Source: Elephas maximus indicus
Lineage: Eukaryota; Chordata; Mammalia; Proboscidea; Elephantidae
Assembly: GCF_024166365.1 (NCBI RefSeq)
Contig: NC_064820.1
Coordinates: forward strand, 89,108,001-89,172,000
Length of the DNA stretch: 64,000 nt
Reading direction: 5' to 3'
The notes under the pieces are model-generated. The model had not been told where the DNA came from, did not search any database, and worked only from the letters and a program-made list of their open reading frames with translations. The first letter of the stretch is position 1, and every line of letters begins with the position of its first letter. A program made the position numbers and the translations under genes. Positions 12,888-25,262 of the stretch are shown piece by piece.

Positions 12888-13141
12888 CTCTTCTTGCATT
12901 ACTTTGGACATGTCGTTAGGAGGGATAAGTCCCTGGAGAAGGACATCACGCTTGGTAAAGAAGAGGGTCAGTGAAAAAGAAGGAGACCCTCCGAGAGATG
13001 AATTGACACAGTGGCTGCAACGATGGACTCAAGCATAACAGCAATTGTGAAATTGGCACAGGACCAGGGAGTGTTTCATTCTGTCGTACATGAGGATGCT
13101 ATGAGTTGGAACCAACTCAGTGGCACCTAACAACAACAACA
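12888..13141 (+). mobile_element. RTE LINE, 5'-truncated 3' end
   Basis: 254 bp of RTE 3' sequence ending ggcacctaacaacaacaac. Flanked by acatac at 12882-12887 and 13142-13147, a plausible short target-site duplication. Confidence 0.85.
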
Positions 13142-15873
13142 ACATACGTGTTCCTAAAAAGTTGCAGATAAGTAATTTTCACTTCGGAAGTTTCTTATTT
13201 GAAGAAACTCTATTTTTTCTAAAGTGAATTATTTTGCATATCTAATAAAAACCTAAATAAGCAGTCTTATTTCCTATTAATAAGAGTGAATTCTCTTAGA
13301 ATGAAGCTCATCTCCATAAAAAGCATTCTGGATCTTGTGCCTACTTAAACTTTCAGTGTATCCCCTAATTTTTTTCCCCAGCTTCGAATAGCACAACAAG
13401 AATAAGGACTTCCATTAAATAAAAATATTTCCATTACTGTTTCTCAGCTTCTGTATTCATATATTGCAAACTGAAACTGAACTTTTAAAAACATTTTTAT
13501 TACAAATAGCAATATCTCTTCATTGATTAAGTTAATTGTGGAAGACTTTAGTTAAATATTTTAATGGGAAAAGGTAAACAGAGTGACACTGTACTTGGTT
13601 TTGTTTGGGGAGACACAATGGTATTCACAAAGCACTTAAAATGTTTTTGTTTCTCTCTTAACTAGTAAAGATTGCTCTGAGATGCAGTGTTTTCACTTGT
13701 GGTTTGCTGACTCAGCATCTTGTGACATGACAGCCATTTTGAGAGGAAAGCCCATAACTTTCATCCCAAGTAGAAGAACTAAAATTTCTTACATATAGTT
13801 GTTTTTCAAATCTACATCCACTATCTAAGTTACAACTGTATTCAACATTTGATCCTATTGGTCAAATAATGAGTTGTTTCACAGAATTTTGCCTAATTTC
13901 TTTAAATTACCTGATAGGAAAGCAAAGTTGTACCATTTGTTGGTTGACTCCTTCATAGTTGCTAAAAGATGATTACAGTGATTATTCAAGGCCTTCCCTT
14001 GAATTTCTTGAATATAATTAGAAATAATTAGTATTTTTAGCATGTGAAATGCTAAAAATTGTCCCACTGATAGGGTTATTTGGTGGATTATATCACATGT
14101 GCTATTTTATGAGACTGCAGATCCTGCTCAAGGTGGATGTACAATTTACTCATAGCATAACCAGTATACAGGAAAATGTTTTCTAAGTTGTCTTGGAGAT
14201 GCTACAAGTAGAAATTTCAATAGCCTTAAATCAAGTCTCGTCCACTAAAGGCCTCTGTAGGACATGTTCGTCCTTCTAGGGCAGTCCAGCTGGCACCCTC
14301 CACTGCAGGCAAAGATCCAGGAAGGCTTCCTGATCTCATCCTGTCTTCTCAGGTTCTTGGCTGAGGGATCTATAAGCTGAATCAGAGCCAAAAAAAGAAG
14401 AAGGAAAAGACTCTCTTGGTTGCCACTGTCCCCTGCCGTGGTGAAGCAAAGGGAAAGCCTGAAGATGATTCTGTGTAAGAAGGACCTCATCCAGGCACCC
14501 AGTTAAGAACCCAATTAGCTCTGGGTTGGAGTTACTCTAGTGCTCCTGTTCTTGTACCTTTTTCCTCTTTCCTCAGCAAATCCAGGCATGCCAATAAAAA
14601 GGAAAATATCTGATTTACCCAGTAAAGATTTCGTTGGTAGCTAGACCTCAAATGAGAGAAAATCTCAAAATATCTGAATCTGGAGAGAAAAAGTTAGACA
14701 CCATTTGAGTTTGACTTCCAATTCCCAAATGGCTCGAGAATGGTAAGAGTGGAGAATGCAGGGTATTATAATTTACAATAATTTTTAAGACCTGGAAGAC
14801 CTTTCAGGTTTAAATTCACCTGAAATTTTGTGAATTTTCATGGGCATTAGGAAAAATCTTTTCTTTAGTAACTTATCTTTGATTAACCATTGAATGTTAC
14901 TGAAATATGACCAATCCAGTTCCAAATCGTCCAGCATAATACCTTTTTATTGGCATTCCTTTCAAGTTTAATATCATCTCATAAATCATTTTCTATTTTA
15001 GTAAATTTAGTCTTTTTAAATCATAAGAACACCATTATATTTACTCAAAATTTTACTTAACAAATTTTAATTAATGTTTGATGATGTCAGAAAGAACACA
15101 ATCGAAGTAGCTCAAGGTTGGCATCTATTCCTTACTCAAGTTTCCAAAGTTTCCCTGTGTTCTACACATCTGATGCACACATTTCAACGATCCGATGCTT
15201 CTTATAAATAAACAGGGGCATTCCTGGAACTACATGTTTGTCGGTATTTTATTTATTTATTTTACTTCCAGCTAGTTAAGATTTCAACATCTAAGAAGAC
15301 TGTAACTGCAGAAGCTCTCTTGGCTCTGTGAAAAACTTGCAATTCTTCCAACTGACTTATGGAGCAAATGGTTGTTTTCATCCAACATTACAAAAGTAAG
15401 AAAAGTGAAGTTTTTATGGGTGGGAAAGAAGGGCTTATGATTATTTTCTAAGTAACTTCTGGCTCATCTCTCCATTACGCTTCTATGTCAGAATATAACT
15501 CAAAGCTCTTCAGGTTTCTATGAAGGGCTAGTATGCATAACTACATATGATGCATCGCATAGAGACGAATAGTATCAGATAGTGTGAGCTTATTAGTCAG
15601 CTGAAATCTGTTTACAGAACACATTCTTTAAGATTTATAATTGCACAGCCCATGTCATCCTAGTTGTCAGAAAATATCAATTTGTTAGATATATGAAGAG
15701 TTGTTAAACCCCTAGTACACATAAAAATTAAAGGGAGTTTTGATAATTCCATAAAGCACATGTTTCTAGTAATAAAAAAAAATTGTTCATTTGTAAAAGT
15801 ATTTATTGAGCTCTAACTTTGTTCAGGGCACTTGACTGCCTCCAAGTCGATCATATTTAGCGGGTGGAGACAG

Positions 15874-16047
15874 AAACCAAACCAAACCAAACCAAACCTG
15901 TTGCTGTTGAGTTGATTCCAACTCATTGTGACCCTATAGGACAGAGTAGAACAGCCCAGCCCCATAGTTTCCAAGGAGCGCCTGGTGGACTTGAACTGCA
16001 GACTTTTGGTTAGCAGCCGGAGCTCTTAACCGCTATGTCACCAGGGT
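15874..16047 (-). repeat. AfroSINE type I
   Basis: Reverse copy: starts with (aacca)n, then gttgagttgattccaactc, and ends at the tRNA-like head gctatgtcaccagggt. Confidence 0.85.
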
Positions 16048-16544
16048 ATACAAGTTTGCAAATACTTACAAAACAATGTGATTAGAGTAATAATGTAAGT
16101 CTGCATGAGGTGCTATGGGAACATCATAGCTGGGGGTGGAAGAGAGGGCACAGGGTAGAGTTGACCTTTGATCTTATTCTTGAAGGAATATATTTTCTTG
16201 AGTTGTTCAGAAGTGGATTCATGTGTGTAAATCTCTCAGTTCGAATGTCAGTTATTTTAAAGTAGGTCCTCTGTTTAATGACCGTGTCTACTCTCTACAG
16301 CGCACAAGACAGATGGAAAAAGCACCATCTGAAGTGATGGGAATTTAACAGCCACCATGGGCATGCTAATTAATGCGTAAAATCAAAGGACAGTCCCTAG
16401 GTCATTTCCCAAATAAACCTGGAAGAGTCTTCTGAATCCTGCAACTGCCAAATGCTGCTGCTTTCCTGAAGCCTGCCTTCTTCCCCACAACAGAGCATTT
16501 CTCCTTCCTGTGAGCCTCCAGATTATAGTGGATAAATAAGAGCA

Positions 16545-16675
16545 TAGGCTTCATTAGATGCCCTTGGTCTGACATTCTAGCTCCACCTCTTCCTAGACAT
16601 GTTACCTTAGAAGAGGTGCTTTCCCTAAGCCTCATAACTGAAAATGAGCAAAATAAACAGTGCACATGATTATAG
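16545..16675 (+). repeat. MIR fragment
   Basis: Resembles the MIR core (ctagctccacctcttcc, then a ttacct...cctcataactgaaaatg run). Diverged. Confidence 0.6.
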
Positions 16676-16765
16676 CAAATTGTTTGTAACCATGTATTTT
16701 ACCGAATTTTGCCTTATTTTGTTAAAGTGTCTTAGAATCTTTAATGGACTGTAAGATTAGTGAGG

Positions 16766-16973
16766 AATCCCTGGGAGGTGCAAACAGTTAATGCATTCAG
16801 ATGCTAACTGAAACGTTGAAGTTTTGAGTCCAGCCAGAGGCACCTTGGAAGAAAGGCCTGGCAATATAATTCCAAAGAAGCAGCCATTGAAAGCCCTAGA
16901 GAGAACAGTTCTACTCTGACACATATGAGGTGGCCATGAGTTGAAATTCGCTTCACAAAAACTGGTCATTGGT
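16766..16973 (+). repeat. AfroSINE type II, diverged
   Basis: Head aatccctgggaggtgcaaac, body ccagaggcaccttggaag, tail ggtggccatgagttgaaa. Confidence 0.75.
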
Positions 16974-17524
16974 TAAGACTGTTGAGTGAAAAGAACCAAG
17001 ACTTAAGATTTTTTGTTGTTGTTATTGTTTCTCATAGCACTTAAAACAAAACTTGTCAAAATATTCATCAATTAAATTGATTTCTTTGACCACATACTGC
17101 TCAGATGCATACGTGTTATATGGTAGGAAAACTGTTCCCAAAGTATGGGAAAAGTGGTAGTTTGGGATTGTGCAGGGCCTAGGCAGGAAAAGTTACTTCA
17201 CACTTCCCCTTCAGCTTTTCAAATTGTGTTCTTGGAGGAAATTTGTTTGACCTTGGAGTGCATTATACCCCTAACACATGCTAAAAGGAGAGTAGGTTGC
17301 ATGCTCAAAGCCACAGCAAACAGTGGTATCCAGCTAGAATTTAAAAATATTTCCATTGTGTTTATTTTATGGTTTCCTTCTATTTCTGGCAAGTTATACT
17401 AATTTCTATTTATTTAAAACTTCATTTAAAAATAAATATAGAGAAACAGTAAATATGGCATGTGAATTACTTCAGTTTTACACAATACTGTGATATATAA
17501 ATATAATTTTAAAAGAAAAACTAA

Positions 17525-17690
17525 CAGATAATATAATTCAACCTCTTATTTAATAGATGGGAAAAGGAAGGTACAATAAGGATAAGTAAGCTGCCCAAGT
17601 TACAAAACTTACACTGGCAGAGCTGGGAATAATCTAAGCCTCTTGACACTAAGAACTCAAGGGTCTGCCCATCGCCCCATGCCCCTTTGG
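17525..17690 (-). repeat. MIR fragment
   Basis: Resembles MIR (atagatgggaaaaggaag, then agctgcccaagttacaaaac). Diverged; the orientation call is tentative. Confidence 0.5.
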
Positions 17691-17867
17691 TAAAGGAAAT
17701 CATTTCTCAATTAATATTTGACGATTGGCTGTTTTCTCTAAGCCAACTACTTTTCCACCATGTATAATACCAACCGTTCATGGATATTAATGAGAATCAA
17801 TAAAAACTGAGATCGCTTGGTGGCATGCAATCAGGAGCTAAGAACTATAAGAGAGACAGGAGAAGCT

Positions 17868-18046
17868 CAAAACCAAAACCAAAACAAAACAAAACAAAAA
17901 CAAACCAGTTGCCATCGAGTTGATTCCGACTCATAGTGACCCTATAGGACAGAGTAGAACTGCCCCGAAGAGTTTCCAAGGAGCCCCTAGTAGATCTGAA
18001 CTGCAGACCTTTTGGTTAGTAGTCGTAGCACTTAACCACTATGCCA
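17868..18046 (-). repeat. AfroSINE type I
   Basis: (aaaac)n start, then catcgagttgattccgactc and gagtttccaaggagcccc, ending at the head cttaaccactatgcc. Confidence 0.9.
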
Positions 18047-19083
18047 TAAGAGTAGCTCGCAACAATGCAGTTTACAATATTGCGCAATTCATTAGATATA
18101 GAAAGCAAATCTCCATACATGCAATGGGATTCTATCGGATTCAGGAGGCCAAATCTTCAGTGATATGCTAGTCGACCAAACAGATACTTTTCAAAAAGCC
18201 ACAGATCTGTCCCGAAAGTGTAAAGGAGCCGCTAGCAAACATGTATCTAAAGTTTTATGTACGTGTAAGGAAAACATTCTATCAGTGCAGCACAAATTGA
18301 TACACTAGTGAAAAGTAATGCTGAAATTAATGAAAATAAAATGGCTTGAGACACAGGAGAAACTAAGGAAAGGGGTTTCCCTTCTGGCGTGGCACAGAGG
18401 GTGGGGATGGGGCAGACAGGAGGCAAGGATGGGAAGGAGACTTTTTATTGAATAGCTTTGTACACATTTTGGTTTTTGAACCCAGTGAATGTCTTATATA
18501 TTTAAGAAATAAAATCCCCCACCCCCAAAAATGCCTTGACCACCTGGTATTCAATGTCTAAGAGACTCTGAACCATTTTTTAAAATTGCTCCTTTATTAA
18601 AAATGTTTAAATCTAGAGGTTACTTTTTTGTTAAATTAAATTTTCACAATCACTTTATTGAATAAAATGATGTATTTTAGTTAGCAGATGTCCTTTAAAA
18701 AAACTTGCCATTATTTTGGAACTAAGATAATTTTAGAGGCATAATAAAAAAGCATCCAATCGGAATTTCTCAATAACCATGTAATGAGATTTAAACTTTG
18801 AATAATGTAGTTTCTGAGCGCTGTTAATTCAGCTCCACTGCACGTTTCTGCTATTTGCAAACAGCTTCAGTTTTGTGCATAACCATTGTGTGTACATTTC
18901 AAATATGAAAGCTGGAATCAGGCAGACTGCAAAGTACAAAAGAATAGTAAAGCATGCTATTCATGGACTTTTGGTTTCCTCACATCATCACTATGGTAAC
19001 CACTAGGCGTTACTCCTCATGAAAAAAATATGAGTAATGATTAATTATCAGTTCTAAGTTTAACATGATTTATAGATACCTAC

Positions 19084-19455
19084 CTTGTAACTCTAATGAT
19101 ACCACAGAAGTATCATCTTCTAATCCTTCAATCACCTCACACTTGTATCTCCCATAATCCTCCAGGGTGAGGTCTGTGATTACCAGAGAAGCATCGTTGT
19201 CACTGTCTCCCTTCAAAGATACTCTACCCTGATAGCCTCCATAGGTTTTCTTATGGTATCCCATGGAAACAAACACATCCACTTCCTTGAGGTAATCTGA
19301 AGTTAGCTTGGTCCACTTAATTCGGATTTTGTGGATTCCTGAGCCAAATGCTGTAGGGTCTCGATAAAATTTACATGGCAGTGTAACATTGCCACCTCTG
19401 CGTGAGAACACCTTGGCTTGTTCTGCTTCCACAATTAGACGGGGGCCATTTTCTG
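19084..19455 (-). CDS. HAPLN1: HAPLN1 coding exon 2 of 4 (Ig-like V domain)
   Basis: Encodes residues 34-157, the immunoglobulin V-type domain that binds the aggrecan G1 domain. The acceptor is TTTTTAATTATAG|CAGAAAATGG and the donor ACAAG|GTAGGT. The 372-nt exon keeps phase 1 at both ends. The Ig disulphide cysteines are visible in LPCKF (about residue 61) and YKCEV. A second N-glycosylation sequon, NVT, is at residue 56, and the D-x-G-x-Y-x-C signature of V domains reads EDYGRYKC. The exon lies about 21 kb downstream of the first coding exon. Against the human protein as I remember it, a few substitutions appear near the C-terminal end (for example VSLELQG); these look like ordinary divergence. 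Confidence 0.97.
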
Positions 19456-19605
19456 CTATAATTAAAAAGAGAAAAAGAAAATAATCATTAGTGTGCTTTT
19501 GTATTTATTTATTTATTTTCCAAAATGAAGTATGCTACCTATCCAGAATACCTGACAAAGAACAGCTCTGGGTAATTAGCTTTTCTACTTGTAAACATGA
19601 AAGCT

Positions 19606-20142
19606 ATTTGCCATTGGGCAAATCTGCTGCAAAAGACCTCTTTAAAGCGTTGAAAAGCAGAGATGTCTCTTTGAGGACTAAGATACGCCTGACCCAAGCC
19701 ATGATATTTTCAATTGCCTCATATGCATGCAAAGGCTGGATAATGAATAAGGAAGACTGAAGAAGAATTAATGCCCTTGAATTATTGTGATGGTGAAGAA
19801 TACTGAATATACCATAGGTTGCCAGAAAAATGAACAAGTCTGTCTTGGAAGAAGTACAACAAAAGTACTTCTTGGAAGCTAGGGTGGTGAGACTTTGTCT
19901 CTGGTGCTTTGGTCGTGTTATCAGGAGGGACCAGTCCCTGGAGAAGGATACCATGCTTAGTAAGGTAGAGGGTCAGCGAAAAAGAGGAAGACCCTGGACA
20001 AGATGGACTGACGCAGTTGCTGCAACAATGGGCTCACACATAACAACAATTGTGAGAACGGCGCAGGACTAGGCAGTGTTTCAGTTGTGTTGTATATAGG
20101 GCTGCTATGAGTCAGGACTGACTCCATGGCACCTAACAACAA
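19606..20142 (+). mobile_element. RTE LINE, 5'-truncated 3' end
   Basis: 537 bp from the post-RT region (cattgggcaaatctgctgc) to the terminus ccatggcacctaacaacaac. Short open stretches encode the RTE C-terminal region but are interrupted. Confidence 0.88.
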
Positions 20143-20190
20143 CTTTTAACCATGTAGAAATGCACCTCTACTATATATACCTCTACTATT

Positions 20191-20489
20191 AGTCAGTTTT
20201 TCGTACTGTGGTGGCTTGGGTGTTGCTGTGGTCTTGGAAGCTATGTCACTGGTATTTCAAATACTAGCAGGATCACTTGGGGTGGACAGGTTTCAGCTGA
20301 GTTTCCAGATGAAGACAGACTAGGAAGAAGGACCTGGCAGTCTACTTCTGAAAATATTAGCCAGCGAAAACCTTATGAATAGCAGGGTATCATTGTCTGA
20401 TACAGTGCAAACCAGGCAGTGTTTTGTTCTGTTGTGCATAGAGTGGCTATGAGTCGAAATCAACTTGATGGCACCAAACAACAACAACA
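20191..20489 (+). mobile_element. Compact RTE derivative: 5' end joined to 3' end
   Basis: 299 bp. Positions 20191 to about 20408 match the 5' end of RTE copies at 2765 (minus) and 45089 (plus): gtcagtttttcgtactgtgg ... gaaggacctggcagtctac. From about 20409 it matches the RTE 3' end: aaccaggcagtgttttgttc ... ggcaccaaacaacaacaac. All protein-coding sequence is missing. A possible short duplication (actat) flanks it. Confidence 0.8.
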
Positions 20490-22211
20490 CTATGTATAGA
20501 ACATTTATAAAGCAGTCATGTCTTTTAAACCATTGAAAAAAGAATGTACGTTGTAATACTAAGAAATATTGGATACAAGACTTCATAGTCATCTAAAGTC
20601 TGGTGATATAATAAATTCTATTTATTTTTCTGGTTACATGTTTCTTCTATTCTAATGTCAAAAATATAGAAACAAGGTAAGAGAAGTGACAGTTACATGG
20701 CCATTTCATCAAAATAAACTAAAATATTCTGATAGGTAAATTTCTCTTCCCAGCGAGCTTTCTAATATAATAAGTTTGTATTATATTCATAGGAAAAGTA
20801 TCAAGAAATATGATTCACTTCCACTGTGCTTTTCTGGTCAATGAACTCAGGATATTCTCACGTGCATGGATTATAAGCAAATACAAACCTGTGCTATGTC
20901 ATTCTGAAGAATTTCAGACAACATGTATGTATTTTATTTTCACACGAAGGCTAAACATCACAAAGCTATTTCCAACGAATATTCTCGATAAACTCCAGAA
21001 AATTTTGAAATATATTCCTCAAAATTTGAATGTAAAAAGTATATCCAAAGCTATACTTGCTTTCTGATTAACCAAAGAATGATATGCTTCATCATTTCCA
21101 TAAATCTCATTCTATTCTCTTTACCTTTTGCTATGGCTTGTGTTACACTCAGCACTTCTACCTTTTGTTTCCTTGCCTTCCTCACCCTAGGACTTTATTG
21201 CCTTCCAGAGAGCACCATGATGTTCCCAGGCTGCCAAGTCAGCAGGACTGCCATTTTCTAGAGAGCCAGGTGTTATTTTCAGATCTTGGCTTTCTCTGGG
21301 GTTTCCCCTGGTTAGCACATTGTGCTTTTGACCTTGACAAAGTCTCTTGAAGATGTACAAAATGTGAAAATGAGAAAGCAATATAAGAGCTCCTGCCCAT
21401 GCATGTCTTAAAAGCTGCCAGATATGTTCTTGAATAACTCTGCAGCCCTTCCTGACAGGCTGTTAGGTACTGCTGAACAATCCTTGGCCGTGAATCATTT
21501 AAGATACACAAATCACCAGGAAGAGTAACCACTCACCTCCAGATAGAGCTCAAGACTTAGTTATGTAATGGCACACATAGGATTCAGATTTTTTTTAAAT
21601 GTCCAAAAATAGACACAACAGTTCTATTTGTATCATATAGCAATCAGAATTAATATTTAAAAATCAACATAGCATTTCATTTATAAGTCATCCCTAATCC
21701 TCGGAACCCAAAGAGTTTAACAAAGCCATCAACCTCCTCTTTGAATAGATGATGAAATGAGAGTATAATAGCCTCATTAAGTATTTAATTAAAATGAATC
21801 ACAAATCCAACTCATTAAGCATTTCCTTTATAGCCTATTCTTTATCTTCTTATTTAGGACCATAGAATCTGAAGAGATGAAGGGTAAATCTATCCAACTC
21901 TTCCCTACAAATAATTTTTCACCTTTAACATCTGCAATGACTGTTTCAAGGTTCTACATAAATGTCTCTAGTATCCTCTTTCTGAGAGGAGGAAAAGGTG
22001 CTGTTGGCTAACTTTGCTCAGCAATGTCTGAAAGGCATGGGGAATATCTTACCCTGGTGCCTTGGAAAGCCAGCCGAGAGCTGGGCCTTCTCATGCTGGG
22101 AGATGAGTTTAGACATGACGCAAAGCTACAAGAGATCTCGGTTCCATAATTCAAGTCATTTAATTTTAAGTCAAAACTAATGCCCAAGTACACTGGGGTA
22201 AGTGGTGACAA

Positions 22212-22335
22212 ACAAGGGTTCTACTGTGGTATAGACCTGGGTCCAACTTTACCTCTTTAATATACTAGCTCTGTAGCCTTTGGCAAGTTGTACAACCCTT
22301 AATCCCCAATTTCCTTATGTTTGAATTGGGGATAA
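22212..22335 (+). repeat. MIR fragment
   Basis: MIR-like (agacctgggtccaac ... ggcaagttgtacaacc ... gaattggggataataa). Confidence 0.6.
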
Positions 22336-22338
22336 TAA

Positions 22339-22402
22339 ACATACATACATACATATATATATGTATATATGTGTGTGTGTGTGTATATATATATATATAC
22401 CC
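22339..22402. repeat. (CATA)n/(TA)n/(TG)n microsatellite
   Basis: Compound simple repeat directly before a reverse SINE. Confidence 0.9.
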
Positions 22403-22565
22403 ACTGAGGTAGAGTCCATTCCAACTCATAGAGACCTCATATGTTTTCTGAGGCTATTAATCTCTATGGAAGCAGACTGCCACATCTTTCTGCCATGGAG
22501 CCTCTGGTGGTTTCAAATAGCTGACCTTTCGGTTAGCAGCCAATCACTTTAACCACTGTCACCTA
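22403..22565 (-). repeat. AfroSINE type III
   Basis: Reverse copy with gaagcagactgccacatctt, the diagnostic type III segment, and the head ggttagcagccaatcac. Confidence 0.8.
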
Positions 22566-22618
22566 TGTATATATATACACATAGAGACACACACACACAC
22601 ACGTATATGATTTAGAGG

Positions 22619-22752
22619 AGCCCTGGTGGCAAGTGGTTAAGCGCTCAGGCTGCTAACCAAAAGGTCATCAGTTCGAATCCACTAGCTGCTCCATGGAAAT
22701 CCTATGGGGCAGTTCTACTCTGTTGGAATTGACTCAACAGTACACAACAACA
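22619..22752 (+). repeat. AfroSINE type I with 9-bp target duplication
   Basis: Perfect 9-bp duplication atttagagg at 22610-22618 and 22753-22761. The body lacks the tyctgtcctatagggtcgct segment, so it is shorter than usual. Confidence 0.9.
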
Positions 22753-22755
22753 ATT

Positions 22756-22935
22756 TAGAGGGTCATTGAAAAAGAGGAAGACCTTTAACAACATGGATTG
22801 ACCCAGTGGCTGCAACAGTGGGCTCAAATATAACAACGATTGTGGGAAGGGCACAGGACCAGGTAGTGTTTCATTCTGCTGTACACAGGGTCACTATGAG
22901 TAGGAACCAACTCGATGGCACCTAACAATGACAAC
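22756..22935 (+). mobile_element. RTE LINE, 5'-truncated 3' end
   Basis: From tagagggtcattgaaaaaga to ggcacctaacaatgacaac. The preceding SINE inserted at or very near its 5' boundary. Confidence 0.85.
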
Positions 22936-22988
22936 ATATATGTAATGATTATAATACATAGCCCTTGACTATTAACATAAAGACTGTG

Positions 22989-23142
22989 GTTCAAACCAAA
23001 TCAGAGGCTTCTAGGAAGACAGGCCTGGCCATCTGTTTCTGAAAGATCACAGCCTTGAAAACTCTATGGAGCAGTTCTATTTTGCACACATGGGGTCTCC
23101 ATGAGTTGGAATCGACTCAACAGCAACTAACAACAACAACAC
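22989..23142 (+). repeat. AfroSINE type II, head missing
   Basis: Body aggaagacaggcctggcc, then tcacagccttgaaaactc, tail gagttggaatcgactcaac and actaacaacaacaac. Confidence 0.85.
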
Positions 23143-23954
23143 GTATAATGTGCTTTAAAAAATGGCTGACCAAAAGTAAGGGTGTGCTGATTGCTAACTG
23201 TCCCTACCACATAGATTTTCCACAGCATTTCTTAAATATGTCAGTGCCTGTATTAAGTGTAATTTTGGTATATATTAACCTCCATAGTTTCACTTACACT
23301 TATAAAATTGACTCATGTGGAGTGAAAAAATGAATACATAGTATGTGGCCTGCATTATATGGGAAAGTTGGAAATTATTGTGTAGTTTACTGTAATCATA
23401 AGGTGTTCCAGAATGAAAAAAAAGTCTGAGTGTTTTCTAAATTAAAGAGTTAAAGCAAAGATCAAAATTCTTGTATAAGGGACTGAGGCTTCTAATTTTT
23501 TTCTCCTGTGGTTTACTGTAAAATGTCTTGTTGTAGTATTTTACAAGTGTAGGGTTCTGCCTTTTGTAGGTACTATTTACTTAAGCTCCAGCATTGGAGG
23601 TAGAAGACAATTTATGTGGTATAATATTGAGAACTGAGCAGGCACCAAAAATCCACTGACTTCTCACAAAATAATTTTTCTCCCAAGACTGTCAGAATGT
23701 CCAAAATTCAAGCATTATTATTTCTTTTCTGAGGAAATTAGGTAATACATTTCAGAAGTCACTGGTTGGAATTCAAAGAACTCTAAGCAAGATGTGTAAC
23801 ATTTAGTGACTCTGGATCCTTAATGTTCATTAACCTAAACCACCAGGGTGGCCTTGAGAACAACGTTTTTTGCTTGTTTTCAGAAGATCTACACTGCAGA
23901 TTATACAACATGCAGCACTACTGGAAGGAGTGGTCTGTTGCAGAACAGGTAAGA

Positions 23955-24064
23955 TGTGGAGGAACCAGCACTGGCCAATGATTTAGCAGTTCTGTTCCAC
24001 TGCAGCTCTACCATGGCTTAGCTGCTTGACTCTGGCAAGTTTACCTAATGAGAAAACTGAGCTT
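23955..24064 (+). repeat. MIR fragment
   Basis: MIR-like (cagctctaccatggcttagc, then ctaatgagaaaactgagctt); the L1 that follows inserted into its 3' part. Confidence 0.5.
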
Positions 24065-24077
24065 AAGATTCCTACCA

Positions 24078-25262
24078 CAGAACGCAAGAAAAGGTTTAAA
24101 CATAGAAGGTTTAAACATGGGGTGGGAGGGAGAGGGGTATTCACTAACTAGATAAACCAACCAAAAGCAAACCTGGTGCCGTCGAGTTGATTCTGACTCA
24201 TAGTGACCCTATAGGACAGAGTAGAACTGCCCCATAGAGTTTCCAAGGAGTGCCTGGTGGATTTGAACTGCTGACCCTTTGGTTAGCAGCCGTAGCACTT
24301 AACCACTACGCCACCAGGATTTCCTCACTAACTAGATAAAAAAAAAAAAAAAATAGTACACAATAATTAGGTGAACGGAAGGACAACACACAATATAGGG
24401 GAAGTCAGCACAGTTGGACTAAACCAAAAGCTAAGAAGTTCCCTGAATACAACCAAACACTTCCAGGGACAGAGTAGCAGGGTTGGGGGTCTGGGGACCA
24501 TGGTTTCAGGGGAAATCTAGGTCAATTGGCATAACAAAGTTTACTAAGAAAATGTTCTGCATCCCACTTTGGTGAGTGGCGCCTGGGGTCTTAAAAAGCT
24601 AGCAAGTGGTCATCTAAGATGGATCAATTGGTCCCAACCCTCATGGAGCAAAGGAGAATGAAGAACACCAAAGACATAAGGAAAATATAAGCCCAAGAGA
24701 CAGAAAAGGCCATATAAACCAGACACTCCATCAGCCTGAGACCAGAAGAACTAGATGGTGCTGGGCTACCACCAGTGACCATCCTGACAGGAAACAAAAC
24801 ATAGAGTCCCTGATGGAGCGGGAGAAAAATGGGGTGCAGAACTCAAATTCTAGCAAAAAGACCAGACTTAGTGGTCTGACTGAGACTGGAGGGACCCTGG
24901 AAGACATGGCCTCCAGACTCTTTGTTAGCCTAAAACTAAAACCATTCCCGAAACCAACCCTTCAGACAAAGACTAGCCTGGACTATAAGACATAAAATGA
25001 CACTCGTGAGGAGTGTGCTTCTTAGTTCAAATAGATTCATTTGAATAAATGGGCAGCCCCTGTCTGGAGGTGAGATGAGAAGGCAGAAAGGGACAGGAGC
25101 TGGCTGAATGGACACAGGAAATCTAGGGTGGAGAGGAGGAGCGTGCTGTCACATTGCAGGGAGAGCAAGTAGGGTCATCTAGCAATGTGTGTATAAATTT
25201 TTGTATGAAAAACTAACTTGAACTATAAACTTACACTTAAAGCACAATTAAAAAAAAAAAAA
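24078..25262 (+). mobile_element. L1 3' end (5'-truncated), with poly(A) and target duplication
   Basis: About 1.0 kb, excluding the nested SINE, of what I recognise from memory as afrotherian L1 3'-region sequence. It ends aagcacaatt plus a poly(A) run (25248-25264). It is flanked by a 13-bp duplication with one mismatch: aagattcctacca (24065-24077) and aagattcttacca (25263-25275). The left junction is ctt|aagatt, close to the L1 endonuclease preference TT|AAAA. The transposition hallmarks are seen directly; the family name is less certain. Confidence 0.75.
24157..24324 (-). repeat. AfroSINE type I nested in the L1, perfect 16-bp duplication
   Basis: Duplication tcactaactagataaa at 24141-24156 and 24325-24340, all 16 bases identical. 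The SINE is close to the consensus I infer from the other copies, so it is among the youngest insertions here. Confidence 0.95.
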
